Below the pieces are notes generated by a model, which searched no databases, was not told the origin of the DNA, and was given only the letters and a program-made list of their open reading frames with translations. Shown one piece after another: positions 26,882-35,960 of a stretch of 64,000 nucleotides of DNA; the stretch's first letter is position 1; the number at the start of each line of letters is the position of its first letter. The stretch covers positions 1-64,000 of the forward strand of contig NZ_JBHULV010000044.1 of the NCBI RefSeq assembly GCF_042684645.1, in the 5' to 3' direction. The position numbers and the translations under genes are program-made. This DNA comes from Pseudopedobacter alpinus. GTDB taxonomy: Bacteria > Bacteroidota > Bacteroidia > Sphingobacteriales > Sphingobacteriaceae.

Positions 26882-28279
26882 ATGTCAATTGCACACAATT
26901 TAGCCAAATCATTTCCACATTTACCTAATCCTCAACAACTTTATTTGTTTGAGAAATTAGACCAATTTTTGCAGTTAAAAACCAACGATTCTTGTTTTGT
27001 GCTTAAGGGATATGCCGGTACGGGTAAAACAACAGTAATTAGTGCATTAATCAAATTGTTGCCAAACTATCAAATAAAGACCGTTTTGCTAGCACCAACA
27101 GGTAGGGCCGCAAAGGTTTTGAGCTTTTATTCAAAAAAGGAAGCCAGTACCATTCATCGGAAAATATATCGTAAAAAATCTGCTTTTTCACCAGAAATGC
27201 ACTTTAGCCTTTCTCCAAATTTGCATAAAAACACCTTGTTTATTATAGATGAGGCATCCATGATTAGCGATGATTTATCAGATTATAGCGGTAGCAGTTT
27301 GCTAAACGACGTGATTTCTTTTGTTTACAATAATCAAAATAACCGAATTATATTTATTGGAGACACCGCTCAATTACCCCCAGTCGGCTCGTCTGAAAGT
27401 CCGGCTTTAGCTAAAGATTATTTAAATAAATTTAATTTAAATACCACAGAAGTAGAACTAACTGATGTAGTAAGGCAAGAAAAAGAGTCGGGAATTTTGC
27501 ACAATGCCACTACCATTAGAGAACTCATCCGTACCGAAGAAGAAGCTTTTCCTACATTAAAAACCACAAGCTACAAAGATGTTTACCGTATGATGGGCGA
27601 TAAGATTGTGGAAGGATTAAATTACGCTTATGGCAAATATGATTTGGAGAACTGTTTGGTTATTTGCCGTTCTAACAAAGCCGCAAATATGTATAATCAA
27701 AACATACGTAACCAAATTTTATGGCGAGAAGATGAACTTACGGGTGGAGATTTAGTGATGGTAGTAAAAAATAATTATTACTGGCTAGCAGAAGAGAAAG
27801 GTGGATTTATTGCTAACGGCGATATTGGACAAATAACAAGGGTTAAAAATATACACGAGCAATATGGTTTTAGGTTTGCAGATGTACAACTATTATTTGC
27901 AGATATTGACCAAGAGCCCTTAACTTGTAAAGTAATGTTAGATACTTTGTACGCAGAATCTCCAAATTTACCTTACGATAGCCAAAAGAAACTTTTTGAA
28001 GAATTAATGAAAGATTATGAGCATTTAGAAACAAAAAGAGCTAAAATGGATGCTATAAAAAGTAATCCTTACTTTAATGCTTTACAAATAAAGTTTGCTT
28101 ATGCAGTTACTTGCCACAAAGCACAAGGAGGGCAGTGGGATGCAGTTTTTATAGATCAAGGGTATTTAACCGAAGAAATGTTAAATATTGATTTGTTAAG
28201 ATGGCTTTATACCGCTACAACAAGAGCCACTAAGGAGTTATTTTATGTGAATTTTAACGAGCTATTTTTCCCGAGTTAA
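26882..28279 (+). CDS. RecD-like ATP-dependent helicase (superfamily 1)
   Basis: 465 aa. Walker A GYAGTGKTTV (residues about 43-52), Walker B FIIDEASMIS, motif III FIGDTAQLPPVGSSESP, and C-terminal motifs VTCHKAQGGQWDAVFID (UvrD_C_2) and LLRWLYTATTRATKEL. The set defines a 5'-3' SF1B helicase of the RecD/Dda type without the N-terminal RecBC-binding region of RecD. It probably acts in replication-fork or recombination repair. It stands alone, divergent from the DUF3822 gene and convergent with a lipoprotein gene. Confidence 0.92.
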   Translation: MSIAHNLAKSFPHLPNPQQLYLFEKLDQFLQLKTNDSCFVLKGYAGTGKTTVISALIKLLPNYQIKTVLLAPTGRAAKVLSFYSKKEASTIHRKIYRKKSAFSPEMHFSLSPNLHKNTLFIIDEASMISDDLSDYSGSSLLNDVISFVYNNQNNRIIFIGDTAQLPPVGSSESPALAKDYLNKFNLNTTEVELTDVVRQEKESGILHNATTIRELIRTEEEAFPTLKTTSYKDVYRMMGDKIVEGLNYAYGKYDLENCLVICRSNKAANMYNQNIRNQILWREDELTGGDLVMVVKNNYYWLAEEKGGFIANGDIGQITRVKNIHEQYGFRFADVQLLFADIDQEPLTCKVMLDTLYAESPNLPYDSQKKLFEELMKDYEHLETKRAKMDAIKSNPYFNALQIKFAYAVTCHKAQGGQWDAVFIDQGYLTEEMLNIDLLRWLYTATTRATKELFYVNFNELFFPS

Positions 28280-28290
28280 TTGAAAAATAT

Positions 28291-28965
28291 TTATTTAAAG
28301 GAGACTATTTTATAGCTGTAAATAGCGCCATTTGTAATCACACCGGTACTGATGTTTTTATCAATAGCTCTTACCGTTGTTTGCACTAAGCCTACATTTT
28401 TAGCATACGTTTTTAAAATTAAATCTTCTCGTAATAAGTTAAACTCGTCTATTTCTTTAACGGTAACAGTGCTGTCAAAATCTAAAGTATTAACTGTTAG
28501 TGGTAATATATTGTCTTCAATAATGTAATCTTGCTTACCACTATTGTTTTTTGAGTTGCCATTCCAAATAGTCCCTATTGCAGGAGGAAATACTAAACGT
28601 ACAAATCTTTGATTATTGATAAATTCTTCGGCAGCTCTGATGGTTTTATTACGAGCAATTACTTGTTGAATTGTCCATATTGTACTGCCTGCATTTTTTT
28701 TATAACGTTCTATGCGGTAAATGGTTTCACCAGTTAAATCTGTAAAAGTATCAGCAACTGAGTCTTTTATTTGGAATCTAAAATTAACGTTAGTTCCTGT
28801 GAAATTACTGTAAGCAGTAGAATCTACATCGTAAATGATAACAGTTCCTGTATTTAAAGGATAAAACTCAGGGTGCAAATCAATAGGGGGAGCATTGTTT
28901 TCTTTGGTACAAGAAACCCAGGTTAAACTACAAAAAGCAATAAAATAAAAAATTCGCTTTAACAT
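28291..28965 (-). CDS. Hypothetical lipoprotein, 224 aa
   Basis: The signal peptide MLKRIFYFIAFCSLTWVSC ends in a lipobox Cys (residue 19). The mature part is beta-rich (FYPLNTGTVIIYDVDSTAY opens it) and resembles uncharacterised Bacteroidota lipoproteins. No enzymatic motif is visible. It starts 40 bp after mnmA on the same strand, but a terminator-like hairpin covers its start codon, so it may be expressed separately or be attenuated. Confidence 0.75.
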   Translation of the reverse strand: MLKRIFYFIAFCSLTWVSCTKENNAPPIDLHPEFYPLNTGTVIIYDVDSTAYSNFTGTNVNFRFQIKDSVADTFTDLTGETIYRIERYKKNAGSTIWTIQQVIARNKTIRAAEEFINNQRFVRLVFPPAIGTIWNGNSKNNSGKQDYIIEDNILPLTVNTLDFDSTVTVKEIDEFNLLREDLILKTYAKNVGLVQTTVRAIDKNISTGVITNGAIYSYKIVSFK

Positions 28966-28976
28966 AAAGCGAATTT
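28944..28976 (-). promoter_or_regulatory. Perfect hairpin with the start codon in its loop, followed by a U-tract
   Basis: On the minus strand aaattcgcttt (28976-28966) pairs perfectly over 11 bp with aaagcgaattt (28960-28950); the 5-base loop is atgtt, which contains the lipoprotein start codon. A T-run follows. It has the form of an intrinsic terminator for mnmA (stop 29 bases upstream) placed over the start of the next gene. It would either uncouple the two genes or sequester the start codon. Confidence 0.7.
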
Positions 28977-29004
28977 AATATTATGACACATTAAAAAAGA
29001 ATTA

Positions 29005-30093
29005 TTATATTAAAAATCCGCCACCTAATAAATCATTTCCTTCATAAAATACGGCAGATTGCCCAGGCGCAATACCAGAAACAGCGTGGTGAAAATCAAC
29101 TTTCATATTGTTGCCAACTTGTTGAATGTGGCTGGTTGCACCAACATCTTTGTATCTTATTTTAGTAATAGCCTCTAAAGGTTCTGTAATAGATTCATAT
29201 TTGATCAAATTTAAGTTTCTCACCAAAGCTTCTGTTCTTTGTAATTCGCCTTCTGTTCCTAAAACAACTGTATTACTTTCAGGTATAATTTGTGTCACAA
29301 ACATTGGATGACCAAATGCTACTCCTAAACCACGGCGTTGGCCAATAGTATAAAATGGATACCCTTTGTGTTTGCCCACTTTTGTTCCGTTTGTTAAAAC
29401 AAAATCGCCACCTTCAACTTCTGCTTCTAAATTAGGAACGCGGTGTTTTAAAAATGCTCTATAATCATTATCGGGTACAAAACAAATCTCATAACTTTCA
29501 CTTTTATTAGCCAATTCTTGCTGCCCCATATCTAAAGCCATTTGTCTAATTTCCGATTTGGCAAAAGAACCTAATGGAAACCTTGTACGGGCTAAATTTT
29601 CTTGAGAAACACCCCAAAGAACATAAGATTGATCTTTGTTTTCATCTTTACCTTTAGAAATTACATACCTTCCGCTGTCTTGTAAACGAATGTTTGCATA
29701 ATGCCCAGTAGCAATAAATTCACAGTCTAATTTGTCAGCTCTTTTTAATAAAGCTTCCCATTTTATATGGGTGTTACATAAAACACAAGGGTTTGGAGTG
29801 CGGCCGGCTAAGTATTCATCTACAAAGTTATCGATTACAAAATCGCCAAATTCATCTCTGATATCTAAAATATAATGAGGCATTCCGTAACCTACAGCTA
29901 AAGAACGGGCATCATTAATAGAATCTAAACTGCAACAACCTGTTTCCTTAGAATTTACACCTGATGATGCATAATCCCAAGTTTTCATTGTTAAGCCTAT
30001 TACTTCATAACCTTGCTCATGTAACATCACAGCCGCCACAGAACTATCTACTCCGCCACTCATCGCTACTAAAATTCTCCCGTGTTTACTCAT
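29005..30093 (-). CDS. mnmA: tRNA 2-thiouridine(34) synthase MnmA
   Basis: 362 aa. It adenylates and thiolates U34 of tRNAs for Lys, Glu and Gln, with sulfur delivered from a cysteine desulfurase (one is at 34409-35545). The PP-loop is AMSGGVDSSVAA. The two catalytic Cys lie in PNPCVLCNTHIKW and SYEICFVPDNDYR, and the C-terminal domain has the GIAPGQSAVFY segment. A TATCTTTG box on the minus strand at 30121-30114 could be its -7 promoter element. Confidence 0.96.
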   Translation of the reverse strand: MSKHGRILVAMSGGVDSSVAAVMLHEQGYEVIGLTMKTWDYASSGVNSKETGCCSLDSINDARSLAVGYGMPHYILDIRDEFGDFVIDNFVDEYLAGRTPNPCVLCNTHIKWEALLKRADKLDCEFIATGHYANIRLQDSGRYVISKGKDENKDQSYVLWGVSQENLARTRFPLGSFAKSEIRQMALDMGQQELANKSESYEICFVPDNDYRAFLKHRVPNLEAEVEGGDFVLTNGTKVGKHKGYPFYTIGQRRGLGVAFGHPMFVTQIIPESNTVVLGTEGELQRTEALVRNLNLIKYESITEPLEAITKIRYKDVGATSHIQQVGNNMKVDFHHAVSGIAPGQSAVFYEGNDLLGGGFLI

Positions 30094-30187
30094 TACTTAT
30101 GCATTAATTTTTGCAAAGATAATTTTTAATTTTTGCATAGTGAATTTGGGTAGTCAGTGGGAAGTAAGATTTGTTTAAAAACCATAA

Positions 30188-30348
30188 GAGCCTGTTTAAA
30201 ATTTATCTAATAATTTGTTTGTGCTTCTTTATGGCTACAAATTCGTTAAGTTTTTTTAGATAGTAGCTCTGCTATCTCTCCAAAATTCGCCTCTTTTCGC
30301 TCAAAAATAAGCTATAAACATTTTCACAATATAAATTTAAACAGGCTC
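30188..30348. mobile_element. MITE-like element, 161 bp, with 13-bp terminal inverted repeats
   Basis: Left end gagcctgtttaaa (30188-30200) and right end tttaaacaggctc (30336-30348) are perfect inverted repeats. The element is flanked on both sides by taa (30185-30187 and 30349-30351), consistent with a 3-bp target duplication. It has no ORF. A second, shorter copy lies at 50989-51055, sharing about 32 bp at the left end. The ends and TAA target fit non-autonomous derivatives of IS5-group elements, which is inference. Confidence 0.78.
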
Positions 30349-30510
30349 TAAGCGAATCTTTATTTGTTTTTATGGATTTAATAGAGTTTATAACTTTACA
30401 TTTGCCACGCTAATTTTTTGTCATCCTATGTTTGTAATTGCAAGTAAAAATGGTAAGAATTACTTTAGAGATTATATTTTCAACAGAACCAGCCTTCAAA
30501 ATTATCTCCC
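30349..30510. other. Intergenic DNA downstream of the ZIP gene
   Basis: About 160 bp of AT-rich sequence between the MITE and the ZIP stop codon, without a recognisable gene or strong hairpin. Confidence 0.3.
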
Positions 30511-31233
30511 CTAATGTCCTGCTTCCATAAAAAATCCGACCAAAGCAATACTCATACCCAGTAAAACAGCAATTGTTTTTTTTACAGAAAACTTATGATC
30601 AACACTAGATTCAAATAAAATGGTGGTAGAAATATGAAGGAAAATACCGATTACAAGTCCCATAATATAAGGGTAGTAACTACCAAAGCTTTGGATATCT
30701 CCATTACTTAAAGCAAAACTAAACATATAACCTAAAGGCGACATGGCTGCAAAAACCACTAATAACATAGCAACAGATTGTTTTTTGATGTGGTTGCCTA
30801 AAAGTACACTTCCCAATGCAAATGCAGCCGGAATGTGATGTATAGCAATGCCATAAACCAATTGCTGGTTATGCTTTGCCGTTAAAGGCATTCCTTCTAA
30901 AAAAGCATGTAAACATAAACTCAGCATTATTCCCCACGGAAAGCTTGTTTGGTGGTTGTGTGTATGAATGTGGCCATGTTCTATACCTTGCGAAAATTGT
31001 TCGAGCAGGATTTGCAAAATGAAACCGCCTAAAATAAATAAACCAATTAAATGTGTTTGGTCGCTGGTGTAAACGTCTGGTAATAAATGTAATACTGTAA
31101 TTGCAAATAAATAAGCCCCACTAAAAGAAAGTATTAGTTTTAAAGAATTATTATTGTTTTTTTTAAAAACAAAAACTGCAAACCCGCCAACTAACGCACA
31201 AACACTCAATAATATAATGATAAAATAACTCAT
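30511..31233 (-). CDS. ZIP family divalent metal transporter
   Basis: 240 aa, with about seven to eight membrane helices. A His-rich loop (GIEHGHIHTHNHQ, about residues 83-95) and the metal-site helices LCLHAFLEGMPL and IAIHHIPAAFALGS match the paired HxxxE/HHxP motifs of ZIP permeases. It takes up Zn or a related metal into the cytoplasm. It is last in a methyltransferase-PAP2-ZIP run, starting 4 bp after the PAP2 stop. Confidence 0.88.
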   Translation of the reverse strand: MSYFIIILLSVCALVGGFAVFVFKKNNNNSLKLILSFSGAYLFAITVLHLLPDVYTSDQTHLIGLFILGGFILQILLEQFSQGIEHGHIHTHNHQTSFPWGIMLSLCLHAFLEGMPLTAKHNQQLVYGIAIHHIPAAFALGSVLLGNHIKKQSVAMLLVVFAAMSPLGYMFSFALSNGDIQSFGSYYPYIMGLVIGIFLHISTTILFESSVDHKFSVKKTIAVLLGMSIALVGFFMEAGH

Positions 31234-31237
31234 GAAT

Positions 31238-31804
31238 TTATGCTTTGAAAGGAATATATTTTAAAAATAATTTTGCGACTAAAAATCCAATTAACGAACC
31301 AAAAATAGCCCCAAAAGTTACATCAAAAGGGAAATGTACACCTACGTAAACCTGCGAAACACAAATTAGAGCAGCCCAAAAAACTGCAATAGCTGTAAAG
31401 TACTTCCATTTTTTAAAAAATAACACAGATAAAAATATAGCTATAGAAAAATGATCAGAAGCATGAGTAGAAGGAAAACTTTTGCCAGAACCACAAGGAA
31501 CTCTAGCTATTACATTTGCCTGAAAAGCAACTTCATTACAAGGGCGGTCTCTTTTAAAAATTGGTTTTAAAATACTAGCACTTCCAAAATCGGCAATGCC
31601 AACTGTAGTAGCTAAAAAAAGCACCAAATACAAACCTTTTGTTTTATAGGTTTTAATCGCGAAAATAATAATACCTATATATAAAGGAATCCAAGTGTAT
31701 TTATTTCTCATGATAGGCATTAGCCAATCAAAAAAAGAATTACTTAAACCTGTGTTTATTGCTTGAAATAATTGATGATCTAGTTTAAGTATTTCTTCAA
31801 GCAT
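31238..31804 (-). CDS. PAP2 family membrane phosphatase
   Basis: 188 aa with five or six membrane helices. Motifs: KPIFKRDRPC (KxxxxxxRP type), SFPSTHASDH (PSxH) and SQVYVGVHFPFD (SRxxxxxHxxxD, with Gln in place of Arg). The family removes phosphate from lipid pyrophosphates, for example undecaprenyl-PP recycling. The Arg to Gln change in motif 3 is unusual and may affect phosphate binding. It overlaps the upstream methyltransferase gene by 8 bp. Confidence 0.88.
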   Translation of the reverse strand: MLEEILKLDHQLFQAINTGLSNSFFDWLMPIMRNKYTWIPLYIGIIIFAIKTYKTKGLYLVLFLATTVGIADFGSASILKPIFKRDRPCNEVAFQANVIARVPCGSGKSFPSTHASDHFSIAIFLSVLFFKKWKYFTAIAVFWAALICVSQVYVGVHFPFDVTFGAIFGSLIGFLVAKLFLKYIPFKA

Positions 31805-32534
31805 TGTTTTTCTTACAAATAAAAATTAAACGATCTGAATTGTTAATATCGAAAGCATTTAACTTATAGTCACCAAAAGTATCACAAATTTCAAAGCCTG
31901 CTGCAGCAAAAAGTCGTTCAAAATCTGCCAATTTAAAGTCTTTAACCTCTTCTTTAAAAGCAAAACGCTTGTTTCGATGTTCAAAATCAATAGTTTTTAC
32001 AATTTTACCGTCTATTACTTGTCGGCTAATATGAAATTCTATCCCTTCAACTTCCTTAGTTTCTTTGGTAACTAAATGGTTAATAATTTTCTGACTATTC
32101 ATATAATCAAAAATTAAAAGGCCCTCTATTTTTAATGCTTTATTAAAAGATTTTAAAGCCTTAATATGGTCTTTATCTGTTTCAAAATAGCCAAAACTGG
32201 TAAAAATATTAAAGGCAAAATCAAAATAATTGATGTAAAAGCGATAGCGCATGTCATGCACAAAAAAATGAAGTTTCTTATTTTCAAATTGTTGTGCAAA
32301 TTTTATGCTTCCAAAAGATAAATCTATACCGGTAACATCATAATCTTTTTTATTCAAATAAATGGCATGTCTTCCGCGGCCGCAAGCAATGTCTAGCATT
32401 CTAGCATCTGCTTTTGGCTTTAAAAAACTACATAAATTATCTATAAATAATTCAGCTTCCTCATCGTCTCTTTTTTTATAAAGTATATGATAGTAAGGAG
32501 AATTGAACCAATTTTGAAACCACTTTTTTGGCAT
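31797..32534 (-). CDS. Class I SAM-dependent methyltransferase
   Basis: 245 aa from the ATG at 32534; the frame extends to a TTG at 32558. The SAM motif I is MLDIACGRGRHAIYL, followed by DVTGIDLSFGSIKFAQ. The N-terminal WFNSPYYHILYKKRDDEEA occurs in a group of small-molecule methyltransferases in Bacteroidota. The substrate is unknown. It is first in a three-gene run with PAP2 and ZIP genes. Confidence 0.85.
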   Translation of the reverse strand: MPKKWFQNWFNSPYYHILYKKRDDEEAELFIDNLCSFLKPKADARMLDIACGRGRHAIYLNKKDYDVTGIDLSFGSIKFAQQFENKKLHFFVHDMRYRFYINYFDFAFNIFTSFGYFETDKDHIKALKSFNKALKIEGLLIFDYMNSQKIINHLVTKETKEVEGIEFHISRQVIDGKIVKTIDFEHRNKRFAFKEEVKDFKLADFERLFAAAGFEICDTFGDYKLNAFDINNSDRLIFICKKNNA

Positions 32535-32623
32535 TTCAGCTATTTTTTTGATTTGCAAATATATAAATAACCTTTTTAAAGGATATGTTTAAAACAAGAT
32601 GACTTTTAATGTTTTAATATTTT

Positions 32624-32631
32624 TAATTTTG
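32624..32631 (+). promoter_or_regulatory. Candidate -7 box for glmM
   Basis: TAATTTTG matches TAnnTTTG and lies 22 bases before the GTG start of glmM. No good -33 element is visible at the usual distance. Confidence 0.35.
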
Positions 32632-32653
32632 GGAAAATATAAAATTACGCAAA

Positions 32654-34039
32654 GTGACTTTAATAAAATCTATCTCTGGAATAAGAGGAACTATAGGTGG
32701 TAAAGCAGGAGAAGCTTTAACCCCAACAGATATTGTAAAATTTTCTACCGCTTTTGGGTTGTGGGTTGTACAACAAACGGGTATTAAAAAAATTGTAGTG
32801 GGTAGAGATGCCAGAATATCTGGCGAAATGGTGCGCAACTTGGTGGTAGGCACTTTACAAGGTATTGGTATTGACGTGGTAGATTTAGGCTTATCTACAA
32901 CACCAACAGTAGAAATTGCTGTGCCATTAGAAAAAGCTGGTGGCGGAATTATTATAACCGCTAGCCATAACCCAAAACAATGGAATGCTTTAAAATTGTT
33001 GAACCATAATGGCGAGTTTATTAATGATGTTGATGGTAAAAAGGTTTTAGAAATTGCAGAGGATACAGATATTGCTTTTGCCGAAGTTAACGATTTGGGT
33101 AAAGTGCGTATGGATGACACTTATATGCAAAAACATATTGACCAAATTTTAGCCTTGCCTTTGGTTGATGTTGAATATATTAGAAATGCTAATTTTAAAA
33201 TTGCTATTGATTGTGTAAACTCCACTGGTGGAATATTTGTTCCTGCTTTGTTAACTGCTTTAGGCGTAAAAACGGTTTATCCTTTATATTGCGAACCTGA
33301 TGGAGAATTTCCTCATAACCCAGAGCCTTTACCAGAGAATTTATTAGCATTATCTAAAGAAGTAACTACCAAAAATGCTGATCTAGGAATAGCGGTTGAC
33401 CCTGATGTGGATAGACTTTGTTTCATTTGCGAGGATGGTAATGCTTTTGGCGAAGAATATACCTTAGTGGCTGTTGCCGATTATATTTTAAAAAATAACA
33501 AAGGAAACACGGTTTCAAACCTATCATCTACTAGAGCTGTACGCGATGTTACTGAAGCTGCTGGAGGCGAATACCATGCATCAGCAGTAGGAGAAGTAAA
33601 CGTAGTAAACCTAATGAAATCAAGCAATGCAGTAATTGGTGGCGAAGGAAACGGCGGTGTTATTTACCCTGAGTTACATTACGGACGTGATGCCTTAGTT
33701 GGGATTGCTTTGTTTTTGACGCATTTGGCAAAATACGGACAAACCATTTCTAAATTAAGAGCCAGCTATCCTTCTTATTTTATCTCTAAAAATAAAATTA
33801 CTTTAACGCCAGAAATGGATATTGATGCCTTGTTATTAAAGGTAGAAGAGAAATATAAAAATCAACCTTACAGTACAATTGACGGTTTAAAAATTGAGTT
33901 TGATAAACAATGGGTGCATTTGAGAAGATCTAATACAGAACCAATTATCCGTATTTACTCCGAAGGAAGCACAGAAACCGTTGCAGAAAATTTAGCTAAC
34001 AAGATTATTACGGATATAAAGGAGATTTTGAATAATTAA
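32654..34039 (+). CDS. glmM: Phosphoglucosamine mutase
   Basis: 461 aa from a GTG start; no ATG is available at the N-terminus. It converts glucosamine-6-phosphate to glucosamine-1-phosphate for UDP-GlcNAc and so for peptidoglycan. The catalytic phosphoserine lies in ITASHNPKQWNALKLL, the metal loop is DPDVDRLCF, the sugar loop is GEGNGGVIYP, and the phosphate-binding loop is RRSNTEPIIRIYSE. Bacterial GlmM and phosphomannomutases are close relatives; residues alone leave some doubt about the sugar. Confidence 0.85.
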   Translation: MTLIKSISGIRGTIGGKAGEALTPTDIVKFSTAFGLWVVQQTGIKKIVVGRDARISGEMVRNLVVGTLQGIGIDVVDLGLSTTPTVEIAVPLEKAGGGIIITASHNPKQWNALKLLNHNGEFINDVDGKKVLEIAEDTDIAFAEVNDLGKVRMDDTYMQKHIDQILALPLVDVEYIRNANFKIAIDCVNSTGGIFVPALLTALGVKTVYPLYCEPDGEFPHNPEPLPENLLALSKEVTTKNADLGIAVDPDVDRLCFICEDGNAFGEEYTLVAVADYILKNNKGNTVSNLSSTRAVRDVTEAAGGEYHASAVGEVNVVNLMKSSNAVIGGEGNGGVIYPELHYGRDALVGIALFLTHLAKYGQTISKLRASYPSYFISKNKITLTPEMDIDALLLKVEEKYKNQPYSTIDGLKIEFDKQWVHLRRSNTEPIIRIYSEGSTETVAENLANKIITDIKEILNN

Positions 34040-34408
34040 TTTGAAGATTACTGATTTGAAGATGTGCTGATTTGAAAATTTGAAGATGGCTTATCCTGTG
34101 GAAAATGCTGAAACGATAATTTAAAGGTTTAAGGATTTGAAGATTGCTTATCCTATAGGAATTGTTTAACTTCAATTTGATGTTTTCTATTTATCCTCAT
34201 ATATAACAAATTGTTCTTTGGCTAACAATATTATTACAAGTCACAAAGACATTTTCGGATGTTTAAAGTAAAATTATTTAAATCTTTGACAATGAACGTA
34301 GAAAGGTCATCTTCAAATCAACACATTTTCAAATCTTCAAATTAATATTAAGAAACTTTGAAAGGTCATCTTCAAATCAACACATTTTCAAATCTTCAAA
34401 TCAAAAAA
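34040..34408. repeat. Repeat-rich leader: 42-bp direct repeat facing inverted copies
   Basis: A 42-bp unit starting gaaaggtcatcttcaaatca occurs at 34301-34342 and 34360-34401 with one terminal difference. The region 34040-34145 holds several reverse-complement partners (tttgaagat, gatttgaaaatttgaag). Together they could form a long stem-loop just before the cysteine desulfurase start. Nothing here codes. Confidence 0.75.
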
Positions 34409-35545
34409 ATGAAAGTATATTTAGACAACGCAGCAACCACTCCAATTGATAAAGAAGTATTAAAAGTGATGGTTGAGGTGATGGAAAACCAGTATGGTAA
34501 CCCATCGTCAATACATTCGCATGGTAGAGAGGTGCGTACTTTGGTTGAAAAGGCTAGGAAAACGGTATCAGCGTTGTTAAATACTGCACCAGCAAATATA
34601 TTTTTCACATCGGGAGGAACTGAAGCTGATAATACGGCCATAATTTGCGCTATCAATGATTTTGGAATTACCCATGCTATTACTTCAAACATAGAGCATC
34701 ACGCTGTTGGGCATACCTTAGAAATGTTAGAAAAAACTGGTAAAATAAAGCTGAGTTATGTAAATATTGATGCCAAAGGAAATATTGATTACCAGCATTT
34801 AGAAGAACTTTTGCAAAACAATCCTAAAACTTTAGTCTCGATAATGCATGCCAATAACGAAATAGGTACACTAACAGACATTGAAAGGGTAGGAGAGATT
34901 TGTGAGAGATATGAAGCCATTTTTCATAGTGATACAGTGCAAACTATTGGACATTATCCGCATGATTTAAACACATTAAAAGTTCATTTTATAGTTTGTG
35001 CAGCACATAAATTACATGGACCAAAAGGTGTTGGGTTTTTATACGTAAACCCTTTAACTAAAATAAAACCAATGATGTTTGGTGGTGCACAAGAACGTAA
35101 TATGCGTGGCGGTACAGAAAACGTTTATGGTATTGTAGGTTTAGCTAAAGCGCTTGAGTTAGCTTACGCCGATATGGGGATGCATCAAAACTATATTCAA
35201 GATTTAAAAAATTATATGATGGATGCACTTAAAAATGCAATTCCAGAAATTAGTTTCAATGGAGAAACAGAAGCTGAAAAAAGTTTATATACCGTTTTAA
35301 ATGTTTGCTTCCCTAAAATGGATATGGCTGATATGCTATTGTTTAACCTAGATATAAACGGGATTTCTGCCTCTGGCGGAAGTGCCTGTTCTTCAGGTTC
35401 AAACATAGGTTCACATGTGCTTACTGCAATTGGTGCAAATCCAGATAACCCCTCTATAAGGTTCTCTTTTTCTAAATTTAATACAAAGGCAGAAATTGAT
35501 TTCGTTGTTGAAAAAGTAAAAGAGGTTTTTGTTAAGTTTGGCTAG
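34409..35545 (+). CDS. Cysteine desulfurase (IscS/NifS type)
   Basis: 378 aa from the ATG at 34409; an earlier in-frame start would translate the upstream repeat. The PLP lysine is in AAHKLHGPKGVGF, the N-terminal YLDNAATTPID is characteristic, and the catalytic Cys is in SGGSACSSGSNIGSHVL on the mobile loop. It moves sulfur from cysteine to Fe-S assembly or to tRNA thiolation by MnmA. It is not beside other Fe-S genes. Confidence 0.93.
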   Translation: MKVYLDNAATTPIDKEVLKVMVEVMENQYGNPSSIHSHGREVRTLVEKARKTVSALLNTAPANIFFTSGGTEADNTAIICAINDFGITHAITSNIEHHAVGHTLEMLEKTGKIKLSYVNIDAKGNIDYQHLEELLQNNPKTLVSIMHANNEIGTLTDIERVGEICERYEAIFHSDTVQTIGHYPHDLNTLKVHFIVCAAHKLHGPKGVGFLYVNPLTKIKPMMFGGAQERNMRGGTENVYGIVGLAKALELAYADMGMHQNYIQDLKNYMMDALKNAIPEISFNGETEAEKSLYTVLNVCFPKMDMADMLLFNLDINGISASGGSACSSGSNIGSHVLTAIGANPDNPSIRFSFSKFNTKAEIDFVVEKVKEVFVKFG

Positions 35546-35660
35546 TAAAGTGTTTTAAATCATTCAAAATTCAATCATTCAAAATTCAATTTCAATACTG
35601 GCAAACTATTTGTTTAATTCTTACCAGAAGTAAATTTTTAACATTTAAAAAATAGAAACC

Positions 35661-35864
35661 ATGGAAAAGAGTCCAGCAGAAAAAATGAACGATTTTAAGG
35701 ATGAATTGGAAGCAAAAAACCCGATTAAGAAACAAGATTTGAATTTAGATGATGCAACAGGCATTGTTCCAGAGAAAAAAAGTTCTTACTCTCAAAGTCC
35801 TTCCGATAAAGGTCGTACAAATAAAGGACCTATTGGTATTGATAGGGACCCAGGTCAAGTTTAA
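35661..35864 (+). CDS. Hypothetical small hydrophilic protein, 67 aa
   Basis: A highly charged protein rich in Lys, Asp, Pro and Ser, with no hydrophobic core (EKKSSYSQSPSDKGRTNKG), probably disordered. I recognise no family. It has an ATG, a clean stop and a terminator 23 bp downstream, which together support a real gene. Confidence 0.65.
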   Translation: MEKSPAEKMNDFKDELEAKNPIKKQDLNLDDATGIVPEKKSSYSQSPSDKGRTNKGPIGIDRDPGQV

Positions 35865-35886
35865 TACTAGGATGAAAAATAATTTT

Positions 35887-35914
35887 AAAGCGAATTCTTA
35901 CGGATTCGCTTTTT
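35887..35914 (+). terminator. Terminator after the 67-aa gene
   Basis: A 9-bp stem (aaagcgaat / attcgcttt) with an 8-base loop and a T-run. The T-run overlaps an upstream in-frame ATG of the GNAT gene, which argues for its later start. Confidence 0.8.
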
Positions 35915-35960
35915 ATTTATGATTATATTTTCGCAAATTAGAATTTACGATTTAAATTAC

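Noticed and set aside
32623..33120. 165-codon minus-strand frame opposite glmM
   Set aside because: Antisense shadow; glmM motifs are continuous on the plus strand.
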